Below are positions 21,792 through 29,868 of a stretch of 32,939 nt of DNA, piece after piece (positions within the stretch are counted from its first letter, which is position 1; each line of letters begins with the position of its first letter). The notes under the pieces are model-generated. The model was not told where the DNA came from. It saw nothing but the letters and a program-made list of their open reading frames with translations, and made no database searches. Both the position numbers and the translations under genes were made by a program. Source of the stretch: a virus; the IMG/VR virus record IMGVR_UViG_3300034106_002158, positions 1-32,939 of that record. One strand, 5' to 3'.

Positions 21792-22496
21792 TCAGGTCAG
21801 GATCAGAATCCGCTTCGGCTTGATTCCGAACCGCTTGACCACATCGGCGGAAACGTGTGCGTCGATCAGGGCCTTGCGTGATTTCTCGGCCACCACTTCC
21901 GCAGCCGCGAGGTTCGTTGAGACTTGGCGGCAGGTCACGTTCATCGGAAGGGCCGTGTACGACACCTCCAACGCCTTCCACCGCCGCACGATGCTCTCGA
22001 TGCCGGGGTACAGCCGCTGTTCCTCTTGCGTAGGGTCGCCCCAATCCAGAGCCTCGAACCCGATGGACATCGCCAGCGTTCCGGCCATTGCCAACGCCAG
22101 GCATGCCTTCGTGTACTCCGTCTCGAACCCACGGAAGAACTGCCCAGTGCAGAGCCAGCCGGTAGGGTCCAACGCCATGCGAAGGCACTTGGCTACCACG
22201 TGTTCCATGTCGTACTGATGATCCACGAACAGGTTCCCATTCGTCGTCAGGTACGAACGAACATCGCCGCCGCTTGGCACCACTACCTCGCGTTCCAGAT
22301 CCACCGCCGACGTATTGGCGTACGCCACGATTTCAAGGGGTCGCCCGTTGGCAACGTCCGCCTTGCGAATCAGGCTCTTGCGATGTGCCCCCCACGGGGC
22401 CGACAGCAGGCCGATGGGGTTGGCCGGGTCGCTCATCGACCGGAAGTCAGCCGCACGCCGGCGGATCTTGTGGATGATGGGGTTTTCATTGCTCAT
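21792..22496 (-). CDS. Prohead protease (HK97 family), 234 aa
   Basis: The ATG at 22496 overlaps the portal-fusion stop (ATGA). The U35/S78-like fold is marked by LEIVAYANTSAVDLEREVVV, a catalytic-type His93 in FVDHQYD, a Ser144 in LAMSIGFEA ('mSiGf' motif), then RRWKALEVSYTALPMNVTC, matching 'l.EvS.v..PAn'. The enzyme matures the head by cutting the capsid N-terminal region. The C-terminal tail (KRFGIKPKRILILT) is basic and hydrophobic. The third catalytic residue is not assigned. Confidence 0.85.
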   Translation of the reverse strand: MSNENPIIHKIRRRAADFRSMSDPANPIGLLSAPWGAHRKSLIRKADVANGRPLEIVAYANTSAVDLEREVVVPSGGDVRSYLTTNGNLFVDHQYDMEHVVAKCLRMALDPTGWLCTGQFFRGFETEYTKACLALAMAGTLAMSIGFEALDWGDPTQEEQRLYPGIESIVRRWKALEVSYTALPMNVTCRQVSTNLAAAEVVAEKSRKALIDAHVSADVVKRFGIKPKRILILT

Positions 22497-25222
22497 TGGG
22501 GCATCTCCAAAACAGGGACGTATGAACATCGGCAGTTAGGGTGAAGTACGGGATGCTCCACAGATACGCCGCCGTATTCGAACAGGTCGTCAATCGGAAT
22601 GGGTCCGGGGTACTTCGCCGCGAGCCCTTCGCATTCGGGGCAGGGACCGCCAGCCAGAATCCAACGCTTGCCCTGAACGCCCGCCTCTTTCCACGACTGC
22701 AACGCACCCTGATTGAATGCGTTTGTGGTTTCCGTGCGGGCGATGCGTTCAGCCTGGTACCCGCTCAACTCCGGTGCCGCCTTCGCAATCGCGTCCCGCA
22801 TCTGGCCAGTACTGGTGCCATCCGCCAGTTCCTTCTCGATTGCGGCCTGCACGGTGCCGACCAGAGTTTCCGGTACGCTGGTAGCCAGTTCCAACCCACG
22901 ATCACGGATGTACTGCATGGCCGGTTCGTTGGCCGTGTTGAACGTGTCTGCCGTTGCACCGGGGATCTGTGCGATGCCGACCGCCGCCCCGTTCTGCAAG
23001 GTCTTGGCGATGAAGTCGTCGGTGATGTTCGTAAAGTCCTGCATCTGCTTGACGGTCGGCGGGTCCACGCCTGCGGTGTCATTCACCATCGACGGAATCA
23101 CGGTCATATACCACGTGTTCATCTTGTTCGCAAACTCGTTGAAGATCCGCACCGTTGACTTCGGCACGTTCGCATCTTCGTCCCATTCGCCCATGGCCTT
23201 CAGTTCGATGCCGTCCCGTCCGTGACCATCCGTTCGAACGTCCGCTGATCCACGATTGCCACCAGCCGCTGCGGTGTCATTGGCAGACTCGAGAACCGCA
23301 CTCCCTCCCTTGCCGCAAGATACGCATTCGCACGCTCCAACTGACGAGCCAACGGACTTTCCGCCGGACGGGCTCGGATCGGTGTCATCATCGCTTTCAA
23401 CCTGCTTGACGATCTTCTCCGCCCACGTACGCCCCGGATCGCCGCCCCACAAGGCCCATGCGATGCGACCTGCAGACGGGTAGCCGTCCTGATCCGGGCT
23501 CCAGCCCTGCCCCTGCTTGTCCACCTCATGCCGTGCGAAGTACGAGGCCATGCGGTACACGGTGTCCAGCGACAGGCCGCGTTTGTTCGTGATGTCACGG
23601 GCACGGGCTACGCCAATCTCGGTCCCGCCGCGTCCAAACTCCTGCCGCCAATCGAGCCCACGTTGTGCTTCCTCGGCCATGCTGTCGGTGGGTTCGTATG
23701 AGTCGGCCTTGGTCGTGACGGACTTGGTTACGGTGTCGTCTGTGTTTCCTTCGGCATCGTCTTCCTCGTCGGTTGCATCTTCTTCCGTGTCGTCTTCCAT
23801 CTCGGCCTCGGCAGCGGGCGACACCTTCGCCGGCACGCTGAACGGGTCGAACATCGGGGCGGGTGCCTCCGTCTGCCGGAAACGAAGCACGTTCATTTCA
23901 TCCGGCAACGCTTCAAGGTCCAGAATGTGCCGGTACTCATTCGGGTAGATGATGCCCTGCATCTCAGCCGCACGCAGTTCCGCCGCAAGCAGTACCACAT
24001 CGTCCCGCACGGGGTTGTCATACGAGAACCACATCTCGCCTGGCTCAACGCCGAACAACGGCAACAGGCCCTCGGTCAACTCGCTCGCCATGGTCGCCAG
24101 ACGAGGGGCGATGGACAACTTGGCGAACATCGCATCGGCCACGGTCGCACTCGCAAGGTTCGCACTGTTGAGGCGATAGATCGGCTCGGGGATTCCCGCC
24201 GCGTCATAGATCCGCTTCTGCGTAGCCTCCATGCCTTGGATGTACTGCATTTCGTGCGGCTTGGTGGCGTACTGAACCAACTCCGTGTCACGCAACAGCA
24301 GGAAGTTCCCCGCCTTGCCAACGCCGCGAATCTGGTTCTCCAGTGCCGACCGCATCTGCATCATCTGCGTGTTGTCGTTCTGTGCCCCGGCCTTGAAGAC
24401 CATGCCGGGATGCCCGCCGTTGTTCCACCGTGCGACTTCGGCAGTCAGTGCAGCCGCTTCCATGTCGGCTTCGGCGGTCACGCTCTGGAGCCACGACAAC
24501 GCCCCCACCGGGTCAAACGGATCGGGCATGGACCGGATGTACACCACATCGTCAGTCGATGCGTGGAACATGTCCGAGCGATTGCGGGCGTAGATGAACT
24601 CAGAGATGAGCCCGGTACGTGACTTGACGGGCCATGTGTACGCGGACGGGAGCAGGTACAGACTCGTCGGGATGCCGCCCACGCGGTCCCCCGCCCAGAT
24701 GTACGAACGCCCGCACGCCTCACGCTGCCACCAGAGCAACTTCATCCACAACTGCCCGCAATACACGGGGTCTGGGTTCTGAAGCACCGACAGGATGGGG
24801 CTATCCAGCACTTCCTCGATGCCGTCGCCCGCCTTGCTGGCGTAGTTCGCACCCTTGCACGCGGTCGGGCGTACCTCGCCGTCGCCGCGAAGATACTTCA
24901 GCGTCTTGCGGTCGGTGACAGCACGCGAGGCGTACCGCTTGGCACCACGGGCCGCACGGCGATACAGCCGAAGCGTCTGCGAGCTGCACACGTTCGCAAG
25001 GATTCCGCACGCATGGGCAGGCGTACCAAGTCGAGCCCGTGCGACCAGTTCGTAGTCGCGGCCCGTGTTGTTGTTGTACCTCGAGCTTGCGTCCTCGCCC
25101 GGAACCACAGACGCGGACACCCACCCGGCATTCAAGGGGCGGTCGTCGTACGGCTCAACGGCCTTCACGCCACGCATTGCGGGTTGGCCTTGCATCTTGA
25201 TCGTGGGTTTCTTGGCCGTCAT
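22493..25222 (-). CDS. Portal protein fused to an inserted domain and a MuF-like domain, 909 aa
   Basis: The start overlaps the terminase stop (ATGA). Residues ~50-450 are an HK97/SPP1-type portal (LDSPILSVLQNPDPVYCGQL, then ARWNNGGHPGMVFKAGA, then RIYDAAGIPEPIYRL). Then comes an acidic linker (~475-500, EDDTEEDATDEEDD). Residues ~510-610 form a separate unit with FGRGGTEIGVARARDI, ARHEVDK and GYPSAGRIAWALWGGDPGR, a phrase I know from other phage proteins without known function. The end (~824-909) is Phage_Mu_F-like: ARTETTNAF, CPEC (861-864), HPNCRC (894-899). Portal-MuF fusions exist; the middle domain is unusual. Confidence 0.85.
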   Translation of the reverse strand: MTAKKPTIKMQGQPAMRGVKAVEPYDDRPLNAGWVSASVVPGEDASSRYNNNTGRDYELVARARLGTPAHACGILANVCSSQTLRLYRRAARGAKRYASRAVTDRKTLKYLRGDGEVRPTACKGANYASKAGDGIEEVLDSPILSVLQNPDPVYCGQLWMKLLWWQREACGRSYIWAGDRVGGIPTSLYLLPSAYTWPVKSRTGLISEFIYARNRSDMFHASTDDVVYIRSMPDPFDPVGALSWLQSVTAEADMEAAALTAEVARWNNGGHPGMVFKAGAQNDNTQMMQMRSALENQIRGVGKAGNFLLLRDTELVQYATKPHEMQYIQGMEATQKRIYDAAGIPEPIYRLNSANLASATVADAMFAKLSIAPRLATMASELTEGLLPLFGVEPGEMWFSYDNPVRDDVVLLAAELRAAEMQGIIYPNEYRHILDLEALPDEMNVLRFRQTEAPAPMFDPFSVPAKVSPAAEAEMEDDTEEDATDEEDDAEGNTDDTVTKSVTTKADSYEPTDSMAEEAQRGLDWRQEFGRGGTEIGVARARDITNKRGLSLDTVYRMASYFARHEVDKQGQGWSPDQDGYPSAGRIAWALWGGDPGRTWAEKIVKQVESDDDTDPSPSGGKSVGSSVGACECVSCGKGGSAVLESANDTAAAGGNRGSADVRTDGHGRDGIELKAMGEWDEDANVPKSTVRIFNEFANKMNTWYMTVIPSMVNDTAGVDPPTVKQMQDFTNITDDFIAKTLQNGAAVGIAQIPGATADTFNTANEPAMQYIRDRGLELATSVPETLVGTVQAAIEKELADGTSTGQMRDAIAKAAPELSGYQAERIARTETTNAFNQGALQSWKEAGVQGKRWILAGGPCPECEGLAAKYPGPIPIDDLFEYGGVSVEHPVLHPNCRCSYVPVLEMPQ

Positions 25223-26634
25223 GCAAACATCCTGTGTTCGAGGTCGCGTCGGACAAGTGTATCACGATCCATCGTTGGCACCTTAGCGGCAGGCTCCGGT
25301 TCTTTCGCAGATCCACCAGACCACGCCCCGTATCCCTTGTTCGGAGAGTCGAGCCACATCACCGCGTACCTCATCGCGTCCATGCCGTGGTCATTGTCCT
25401 TGATCGGGTCTTCCTTCTCGGCCTTCCCGTCCTTACCCGGCGGGTAGATGTACGAATCGAATTCGGCCAGCGTACTGGTCGGTCGCTTCTTCTCGTACAA
25501 GTCTCGGTCCAGTTCATGCGTACATCCGGCCAGCACAAACAGACGCGGCCTCCCGTCCCCTTGCACCCGCAGGCGAGCATGCACCGCGTCCCGGCCTGCC
25601 CCATGCCCCTTCTCGGCAATGACGCTTTGGATACCAGACTTGGCGAGGATGCCGCGTACGTCGGGGTCATGGTCCGTGATTGTGGCCTCGTACGTCTCTC
25701 CCTTGCTCAGTTCTTTGATTCTGGCAGCATGCTCGTCGGTCGTCATGTTGGCCCGGTATGTCTCACGGTACAGGTACATACGCCCGTCGCCGTCGATCGC
25801 CCACCATTGGCACACGAAAGGATGGACGAACCCGAAGTCCATGGATCGGATCTTCCGCCACGATTCCCAACCCTCGGGCATGCGGTCCAGCAAGTGTACC
25901 GATGTGTTGAACTCCGGGTATACCAGCCCCTCGGACGCAGCCCAACGGCCTTCAAGCAGGCGGGCCCGGCGATGCCCGCTCATGTTCCCAAGCGTACCGA
26001 AGATGTATTCCCGGCCAAAATCGGTCCATTCGCCCTTCTTGTGGTCCCACAGAGTTGGGTTGTCTTTGTGGGTTGAAGGTATTTCGACCATCGGTGAAAC
26101 TGACGCTGCGAGCCGGTCGCAACGTCGCCGCAGCCAGTGGCTAGGGTGTTGCGGGTTGCAATCGCCAATGATCTGCCGGTATGGTCCCTTGCGGCTACGC
26201 AATCGGGTCAACAGGTTTTCCCAGTCTTCTTCGGTCAGTTCGGTAGCCTCGAACACGGCGATGATGTCGTACTTTGACGACATGATCCGCGTCTGTTTGT
26301 CCATGCCGCCAAGTACCAGAATCGACCCGTTCGGGTATCGGTAACTTGCCCGGTTGTCTCTCTGCCTCTTGCCGTCCACGATGCCGATGGCTACGTCATC
26401 CTCGAAGTCAGGCAGGATGGTTTCGCTCATACTGGCCCGCGTCTTACGCACGAACAACCCACGGGCGTTTGGGTACTTCATCAGGTAGAAGTTCACCTTC
26501 TCCATCACGCCCCGGCTCTTGCCAGTTCCGGCAGGCCCAGGCACAAGTATCTCCTTGGCCTTGCATTTCCATAGTTCAGTGACCGCCCCGTATGTGACGT
26601 ATCCCCCGCCTTGGTTGTCGGCTGAACTCGTCAA
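25219..26634 (-). CDS. terL: Terminase large subunit, 471 aa
   Basis: The start is a TTG at 26634 with AAGGAG five bases upstream; no ATG fits. The ATPase has Walker A GPAGTGKS (33-40), Walker B YDIIAVFEA (122-130) with a catalytic Glu, and a coupling-motif region QIIGDCNP (154-161). The RNase H-like nuclease has SMDFGF (Asp266), a middle acidic ITDHDPD (~319-325) and DNDHGMDAMRY (413-423). It pumps DNA into the prohead and cuts the concatemer. If the genome is circularly permuted, headful packaging is likely. The rare TTG start may lower its level relative to the portal. Confidence 0.93.
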   Translation of the reverse strand: MTSSADNQGGGYVTYGAVTELWKCKAKEILVPGPAGTGKSRGVMEKVNFYLMKYPNARGLFVRKTRASMSETILPDFEDDVAIGIVDGKRQRDNRASYRYPNGSILVLGGMDKQTRIMSSKYDIIAVFEATELTEEDWENLLTRLRSRKGPYRQIIGDCNPQHPSHWLRRRCDRLAASVSPMVEIPSTHKDNPTLWDHKKGEWTDFGREYIFGTLGNMSGHRRARLLEGRWAASEGLVYPEFNTSVHLLDRMPEGWESWRKIRSMDFGFVHPFVCQWWAIDGDGRMYLYRETYRANMTTDEHAARIKELSKGETYEATITDHDPDVRGILAKSGIQSVIAEKGHGAGRDAVHARLRVQGDGRPRLFVLAGCTHELDRDLYEKKRPTSTLAEFDSYIYPPGKDGKAEKEDPIKDNDHGMDAMRYAVMWLDSPNKGYGAWSGGSAKEPEPAAKVPTMDRDTLVRRDLEHRMFA

Positions 26635-26643
26635 TGCCGCTCC

Positions 26644-27198
26644 TTACACATCGTCGATGGGGGTGCCAATGCCGTACAACTTGATCGCCTGCGTTGCCTG
26701 CCCGTTGTCCATCCGCTCCTGATCTTCCGACCGGTGTTCGTCCTTCTGGCACTGGTCCTCGATCGCCACAGCCGTACGCACCACGCTGGCGATGACCTTG
26801 GCCGCGTCCAGCGGGTCAACCTTGGCTGCGATGCACTCGCGGGCGACCGCAGCCGCTTCCTTCAGGCCCTCGATCATCTGGGCCTTGAAGTCTGCATCTA
26901 CGCCAGCCCACCGCCTCGGACGTTTCAGCAGAGCCTTACGGACCATTCCCCGGTCTCTCTCGTCTGTCATGTCAAGTGCGCACCGAGCCCCTCCCGGGTC
27001 CATCGGACCAGAAAGTGTAGCATCTGCTCCGTTTTGCGTCGGTCCGACTTGAGATTCGCCGTTTGCCTGCGTACAAGAACCCCATTCTTGTGCGGCATGT
27101 GGTGCCTGTTGCTTGGGGCCTTCGTCAGCGTCGGCCTCCAGATCGTCGCTAGACCAGTGGTCGAGTGGTTGGGTGTTGTTCGTGTCGCTCTCGCTCAT
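26644..27198 (-). CDS. Possible small terminase subunit, 184 aa
   Basis: The ATG at 27198 overlaps the previous stop (ATGA); GAGGG lies upstream. The first ~75 residues are acidic, Gln/Gly-rich and probably disordered. Residues ~85-150 are helical and basic-to-acidic (RDRGMVRKALLKRPRRWAGV, then FKAQMIEGLKEAAAVARECI, then AAKVIASVVRTAVAIEDQCQ). Direct placement before the large terminase suggests the small, DNA-recognising subunit, and a helical oligomerisation core would fit. There is no clear helix-turn-helix, so the call rests on position. Confidence 0.5.
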   Translation of the reverse strand: MSESDTNNTQPLDHWSSDDLEADADEGPKQQAPHAAQEWGSCTQANGESQVGPTQNGADATLSGPMDPGGARCALDMTDERDRGMVRKALLKRPRRWAGVDADFKAQMIEGLKEAAAVARECIAAKVDPLDAAKVIASVVRTAVAIEDQCQKDEHRSEDQERMDNGQATQAIKLYGIGTPIDDV

Positions 27199-27410
27199 GG
27201 AATGCCCTCGATGCAAGCCGTGTACTGGCCCCGCGATGCCGCCTCACAGACCGCCCGTTGGATGCTGGTTGCGTCCGGGTGTTGAACCGCACACTCATGC
27301 AGCCTGACCAGATGGGCGGACCAGCATGTATTGCCCGTGTTGACGGGCAACTGCCAACGGTACCACTTGGCAGGCGTGACGAGTGTGATAAGTAACGCTA
27401 TCACGGTCAC
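27195..27410 (-). CDS. Small Cys-containing exported or membrane protein, 71 aa
   Basis: The start is a GTG at 27410, overlapping the previous stop as GTGA and eight bases after AGGAG. A hydrophobic N-terminus (MTVIALLITLVTPAKW) is followed by a polar chain with four Cys (CWSAHLVRLHECAVQHPDAT, then CEAASRGQYTACIEG), consistent with export and disulfides. Being next to a TM-plus-coiled-coil protein and a lipoprotein, it might belong to the lysis set, but no lysis motif is visible. Confidence 0.65.
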   Translation of the reverse strand: MTVIALLITLVTPAKWYRWQLPVNTGNTCWSAHLVRLHECAVQHPDATSIQRAVCEAASRGQYTACIEGIP

Positions 27411-27730
27411 TTGCGTGGCTCCTGCGTCAGCCGCTCCAAAAGGCCCTCGATACGTCCGAGTTTGGACGATAGGGCGACGAGAGCCCCCTGAAGTTCGGCC
27501 TTGACGGCGTTTGACTGGTCGAGTGCCTTCGCTGCGTCCCTGGCCGCGTCCTTCGCCTCGCGTGTCGCGTCAGCGATTGAACCCTGCATGCTGGTGATGT
27601 AGACCGCACAGCCTACCGCCGTGGAGATGATCAACCCCAAGACCTTGCCCCACTCGCCTGCAGACATGCGGGCCGTAATGGGGTCGTGCGGGGTGATGTG
27701 GTGCCCGGTGGATTGGTCAATCGTACTCAT
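27407..27730 (-). CDS. Single-TM coiled-coil protein, holin-like or inner-membrane spanin candidate, 107 aa
   Basis: The start overlaps the lipoprotein stop (ATGA). A polar N-terminus is followed by one membrane segment (~29-46, KVLGLIISTAVGCAVYITSM) and then a charged heptad helix (~50-100, DATREAKDAARDAAKALDQS, then LSSKLGRIEGLLERLTQ). This resembles small phage membrane proteins encoded beside lysis genes, such as XhlA-type holin partners. No endolysin gene is recognisable near it, so the role is not secure. Confidence 0.65.
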   Translation of the reverse strand: MSTIDQSTGHHITPHDPITARMSAGEWGKVLGLIISTAVGCAVYITSMQGSIADATREAKDAARDAAKALDQSNAVKAELQGALVALSSKLGRIEGLLERLTQEPRK

Positions 27731-28482
27731 GGCTTGCTGGTCCCCTTGATCCGGTCAACGATGCGTCGGGTGGTCTTGCTGGTCTGGATGCGGTTGGCGA
27801 TGGTCTTGAAGTCTGGGGCGAACCCCTTGACGGCCTCAACGGTAGCGACGATCTGAGTGCTTGCCTTGCGTTCCGTGATGATGCACCAAGCGGCGTAGGC
27901 GCCTGCGACCAGAAGCCCGCAAATGGCAACGTACGCCCGGTACTGGATGATCCACATGCCAGCGGCACACGCGGCGAAGATGCCGAGGCCGGTTACAACC
28001 CCCTGCCATGACCTGAGCCAGATGCCGGAAACGACAGCCAGGGCGAGGCCCGCAATGCTGGACCCGATGAGGATGGTGTTGAGCAGTCCGTTGGCCTTGT
28101 CCTCGAGCTGGGCGATTCTGGCGTTAGCCGCTGCAAGGTCCTTCGCCATGCCGCTGGCGAGCTTGGCTTCCGCGGCGAGCGATTCCCGCATCTGCCGCAG
28201 TTGTGCCTCAACCGCATGCAGCCGGTCAACCCCCGCCGCAATCTGGCTGGTCTGGGGTGCGACTTCCGGCACCGCCGCCTGAATCTCCGCGTTGGCCTCG
28301 CCGATGCTGTTCGCGGCCTCGCGGACGACCGTAGCGGCCTGCCCGGTGGTTTCGGCGGCTTGGGGTAGGCTGGACGGTGCGGCGTGCCGTAGCGGGTTTG
28401 ACCGGCACCCGCCAATGAAAGCGGCGGCACAGCACAAGGCCAATGCCGCCGCTACGTGTAGTGTGTTGCCCTTGTGCGTCAT
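27727..28482 (-). CDS. Lipoprotein with coiled coil and C-terminal membrane segments, 251 aa
   Basis: Two starts are possible: ATG at 28482 (chosen) or TTG at 28488, which adds two residues. The N-terminus has a signal sequence with lipobox FIGGC (Cys26), predicting lipid attachment. Residues ~45-130 are Ala-rich helix and coiled coil (VDRLHAVEAQLRQMRESLAA). Two or three hydrophobic spans follow (~135-205). A basic helical tail ends the chain. Lipid anchor plus spanning helices is odd for one protein. It is a possible spanin- or superinfection-exclusion-type envelope protein. Confidence 0.7.
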   Translation of the reverse strand: MTHKGNTLHVAAALALCCAAAFIGGCRSNPLRHAAPSSLPQAAETTGQAATVVREAANSIGEANAEIQAAVPEVAPQTSQIAAGVDRLHAVEAQLRQMRESLAAEAKLASGMAKDLAAANARIAQLEDKANGLLNTILIGSSIAGLALAVVSGIWLRSWQGVVTGLGIFAACAAGMWIIQYRAYVAICGLLVAGAYAAWCIITERKASTQIVATVEAVKGFAPDFKTIANRIQTSKTTRRIVDRIKGTSKP

Positions 28483-28512
28483 GCACAAGTATACCGACCA
28501 CGCTCCTAGTGG
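28482..28512 (-). promoter_or_regulatory. Candidate promoter before the lipoprotein gene
   Basis: On the minus strand TATACT lies six bases before the ATG at 28482, and a CTGACC that could act as -35 lies about 18 bases upstream of it. If real, the start of transcription would fall at or next to the start codon, giving a nearly leaderless message. AGGAG also occurs 20 bases upstream, too far for the ATG but about 14 from the TTG. Weak evidence. Confidence 0.3.
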
Positions 28513-28521
28513 GTCAGGTGG

Positions 28522-28923
28522 TCACGCCATGCCGCCGATCTGTACTTCGGCCCCGGTTGTTGAGTTGTGCCACAGGATGCACCACCAATCGCCGCACACC
28601 TCTAATCCGTTGCCGTCGCTGCCAATCATCTCGGCAACCTCATCGACAACAGACCCGGTACACAAGCCAATCGCCAAACAACCTTTCCACTCGCTCACCC
28701 AATGGATGTACGCCAGAGCGTCGTCGCACAGCGAGTTGATGAAGTCAATGACGCGGGAGTCGTGGTCCTCGTCCCACGTAATCAGAATGCCGCGATGAAC
28801 CGACACCGCCAATGGTTCTGGCCTCCGGTTTGGAAGGTGCGGTCGAAGGATGTGTACCGACGATTTCGCCGTCACAAACTCTGATAGCATTCCGTCGATC
28901 TTGACTGCTTCACGCTTTGCCAT
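28522..28923 (-). CDS. Hypothetical 133-aa protein
   Basis: The ATG at 28923 overlaps the previous TGA (TGATG) with AAGGGGG upstream; longer frames lack a site. The sequence is mixed alpha/beta with aromatic strands (LAVSVHRGILITWDEDHDSR, then DDALAYIHWVSEWKGCLAIG, then CGDWWCILWHNSTTGAEVQI). No catalytic signature is recognised. The alternation of short strands and turns suggests a small globular protein. It is the last gene of the accessory block before the envelope genes. Confidence 0.7.
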   Translation of the reverse strand: MAKREAVKIDGMLSEFVTAKSSVHILRPHLPNRRPEPLAVSVHRGILITWDEDHDSRVIDFINSLCDDALAYIHWVSEWKGCLAIGLCTGSVVDEVAEMIGSDGNGLEVCGDWWCILWHNSTTGAEVQIGGMA

Positions 28924-29111
28924 CACGCACCCCCTTGTACGCCAAGGTCGATAACGGTGAAGCCGGGAACCTCGTAGGCTGTTGGTTGCCTCGCGTCCTT
29001 CAACGCCTTCAGGATTGCCGCTCGCAGCGTTTCGTGGTTCCTGTTCTCGCTCCAGTCCCGTTGCGTACACGCCTTGTCGATGATTTCATCCACGATTTCT
29101 TCGTCAGTCAC
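28923..29111 (-). CDS. Small acidic helical protein, 62 aa
   Basis: The start is a GTG at 29111 with AAAGGAG seven bases upstream. The N-terminus (MTDEEIVDEIIDKACTQRDW) and the helix TLRAAILKALKDARQ share wording with the 156-aa protein (31439) and the 43-aa ORF at the window end, 'MTDE......L..AI..AL..AR'. The function is unknown. Its start overlaps the tiny membrane gene upstream. Confidence 0.75.
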   Translation of the reverse strand: MTDEEIVDEIIDKACTQRDWSENRNHETLRAAILKALKDARQPTAYEVPGFTVIDLGVQGGA

Positions 29112-29199
29112 GTTCCGCTCCTTTCATTCGCACCCACACCACAGCCGCCGCGACGAGCAGCAGCAGTTCCGCGATTGCGACGTATTGCCATGTGGTCAT
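29104..29199 (-). CDS. Tiny single-TM protein, 31 aa
   Basis: The ATG at 29199 overlaps the previous stop (ATGA), has AAGGGG upstream, and its stop overlaps the GTG of the next gene. Residues ~5-23 are one hydrophobic helix (YVAIAELLLLVAAAVVWV) followed by a basic and polar end (RMKGAERD), so an N-out, C-in membrane anchor is likely. The tight couplings on both sides make it a real gene despite its size. Confidence 0.72.
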   Translation of the reverse strand: MTTWQYVAIAELLLLVAAAVVWVRMKGAERD

Positions 29200-29516
29200 T
29201 TCTTCCCCTTCGTTCTGATTTCCAGCACGCGGCTACCTTCCACCTTGCCGACCTTGCCGGATTCGTACCTGACCACGGCGACGACTACCGAATGATCCGC
29301 CCGCCATGCGTACGCCTCGATCAGCACCGCGTTCAGCGGGCCGTTGACGCTGTTTACGAGTACCTTGCTGTTCGGCTTCAACGCCAGAACCCGCTTGGCG
29401 TTCTGCTTGACACCTTCCAAGCGTTCAAGATGTGCCGGTAGATCCTTGTGGATGATCTGCGATTGCGGCGATGGGACGAATGACCGATCACCGCTGTAGG
29501 CTGCTATGCGTGGCAT
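29196..29516 (-). CDS. Hypothetical 106-aa basic protein
   Basis: I chose the ATG at 29516, with AGGAGG five bases upstream, over the ATG at 29561. The gene overlaps the previous one by 29 bases. The N-terminus is polar (MPRIAAYSGDRSFVPSPQSQ); the C-terminal half is beta-rich (KPNSKVLVNSVNGPLNAVLI, then SVVVAVVRYESGKVGKVEGS) and may be a small barrel. It ends with a basic tail (RTKGKK). No family is recognised. Confidence 0.7.
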   Translation of the reverse strand: MPRIAAYSGDRSFVPSPQSQIIHKDLPAHLERLEGVKQNAKRVLALKPNSKVLVNSVNGPLNAVLIEAYAWRADHSVVVAVVRYESGKVGKVEGSRVLEIRTKGKK

Positions 29517-29868
29517 GTGCCTCCTCTGTGTGTGCCCGTGAGTGTTGCACCGCGGCGACAATCGCCATCGGTGTTGGACGTTTGACGTAGGCCATGGGGA
29601 TGCCGTTTGATGAGCATATGGCCCGAAGTTCCTTGGTCGCTTGCGTTCGCAGCAGGCCGAAGATACAGACGAGCAAACCAGGCTTGAATCGCTCCACGAT
29701 CGCCCGATACGTGCTGGTCCGCGTGTTGCGTTCGCTGGTCGGCACCCATTCGATTGTGGAGTGCGGGAACGCTTCGGTAAGCCGTGAGAGCTGGTCCGGC
29801 CTGCAATCCCCGCCGATGAGCAGCACGCGGCGACGGTCCATGTAGGATGCGATGGGCGGGGGGATCAT
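29488..29868 (-). CDS. DUF2325-like Rossmann-type protein, 126 aa
   Basis: The start overlaps the VRR-NUC stop (ATGA) with AAAGGGG upstream. The pattern RRVLLIGGDCRPDQLSRLTE, then RAIVERFKPGLLVCIFGLLR, TQATKELRAICSSNGIPMAY and VKRPTPMAIVAAVQ follows DUF2325 ('vliiGG......l.......aDlVv.......h.a...vk..ck....p..y.k..s...l...l'). That family has no settled function. It could be a nucleotide-sensing or adaptor domain in the accessory block. The family call is by eye. Confidence 0.55.
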   Translation of the reverse strand: MIPPPIASYMDRRRVLLIGGDCRPDQLSRLTEAFPHSTIEWVPTSERNTRTSTYRAIVERFKPGLLVCIFGLLRTQATKELRAICSSNGIPMAYVKRPTPMAIVAAVQHSRAHTEEAHATHSSLQR

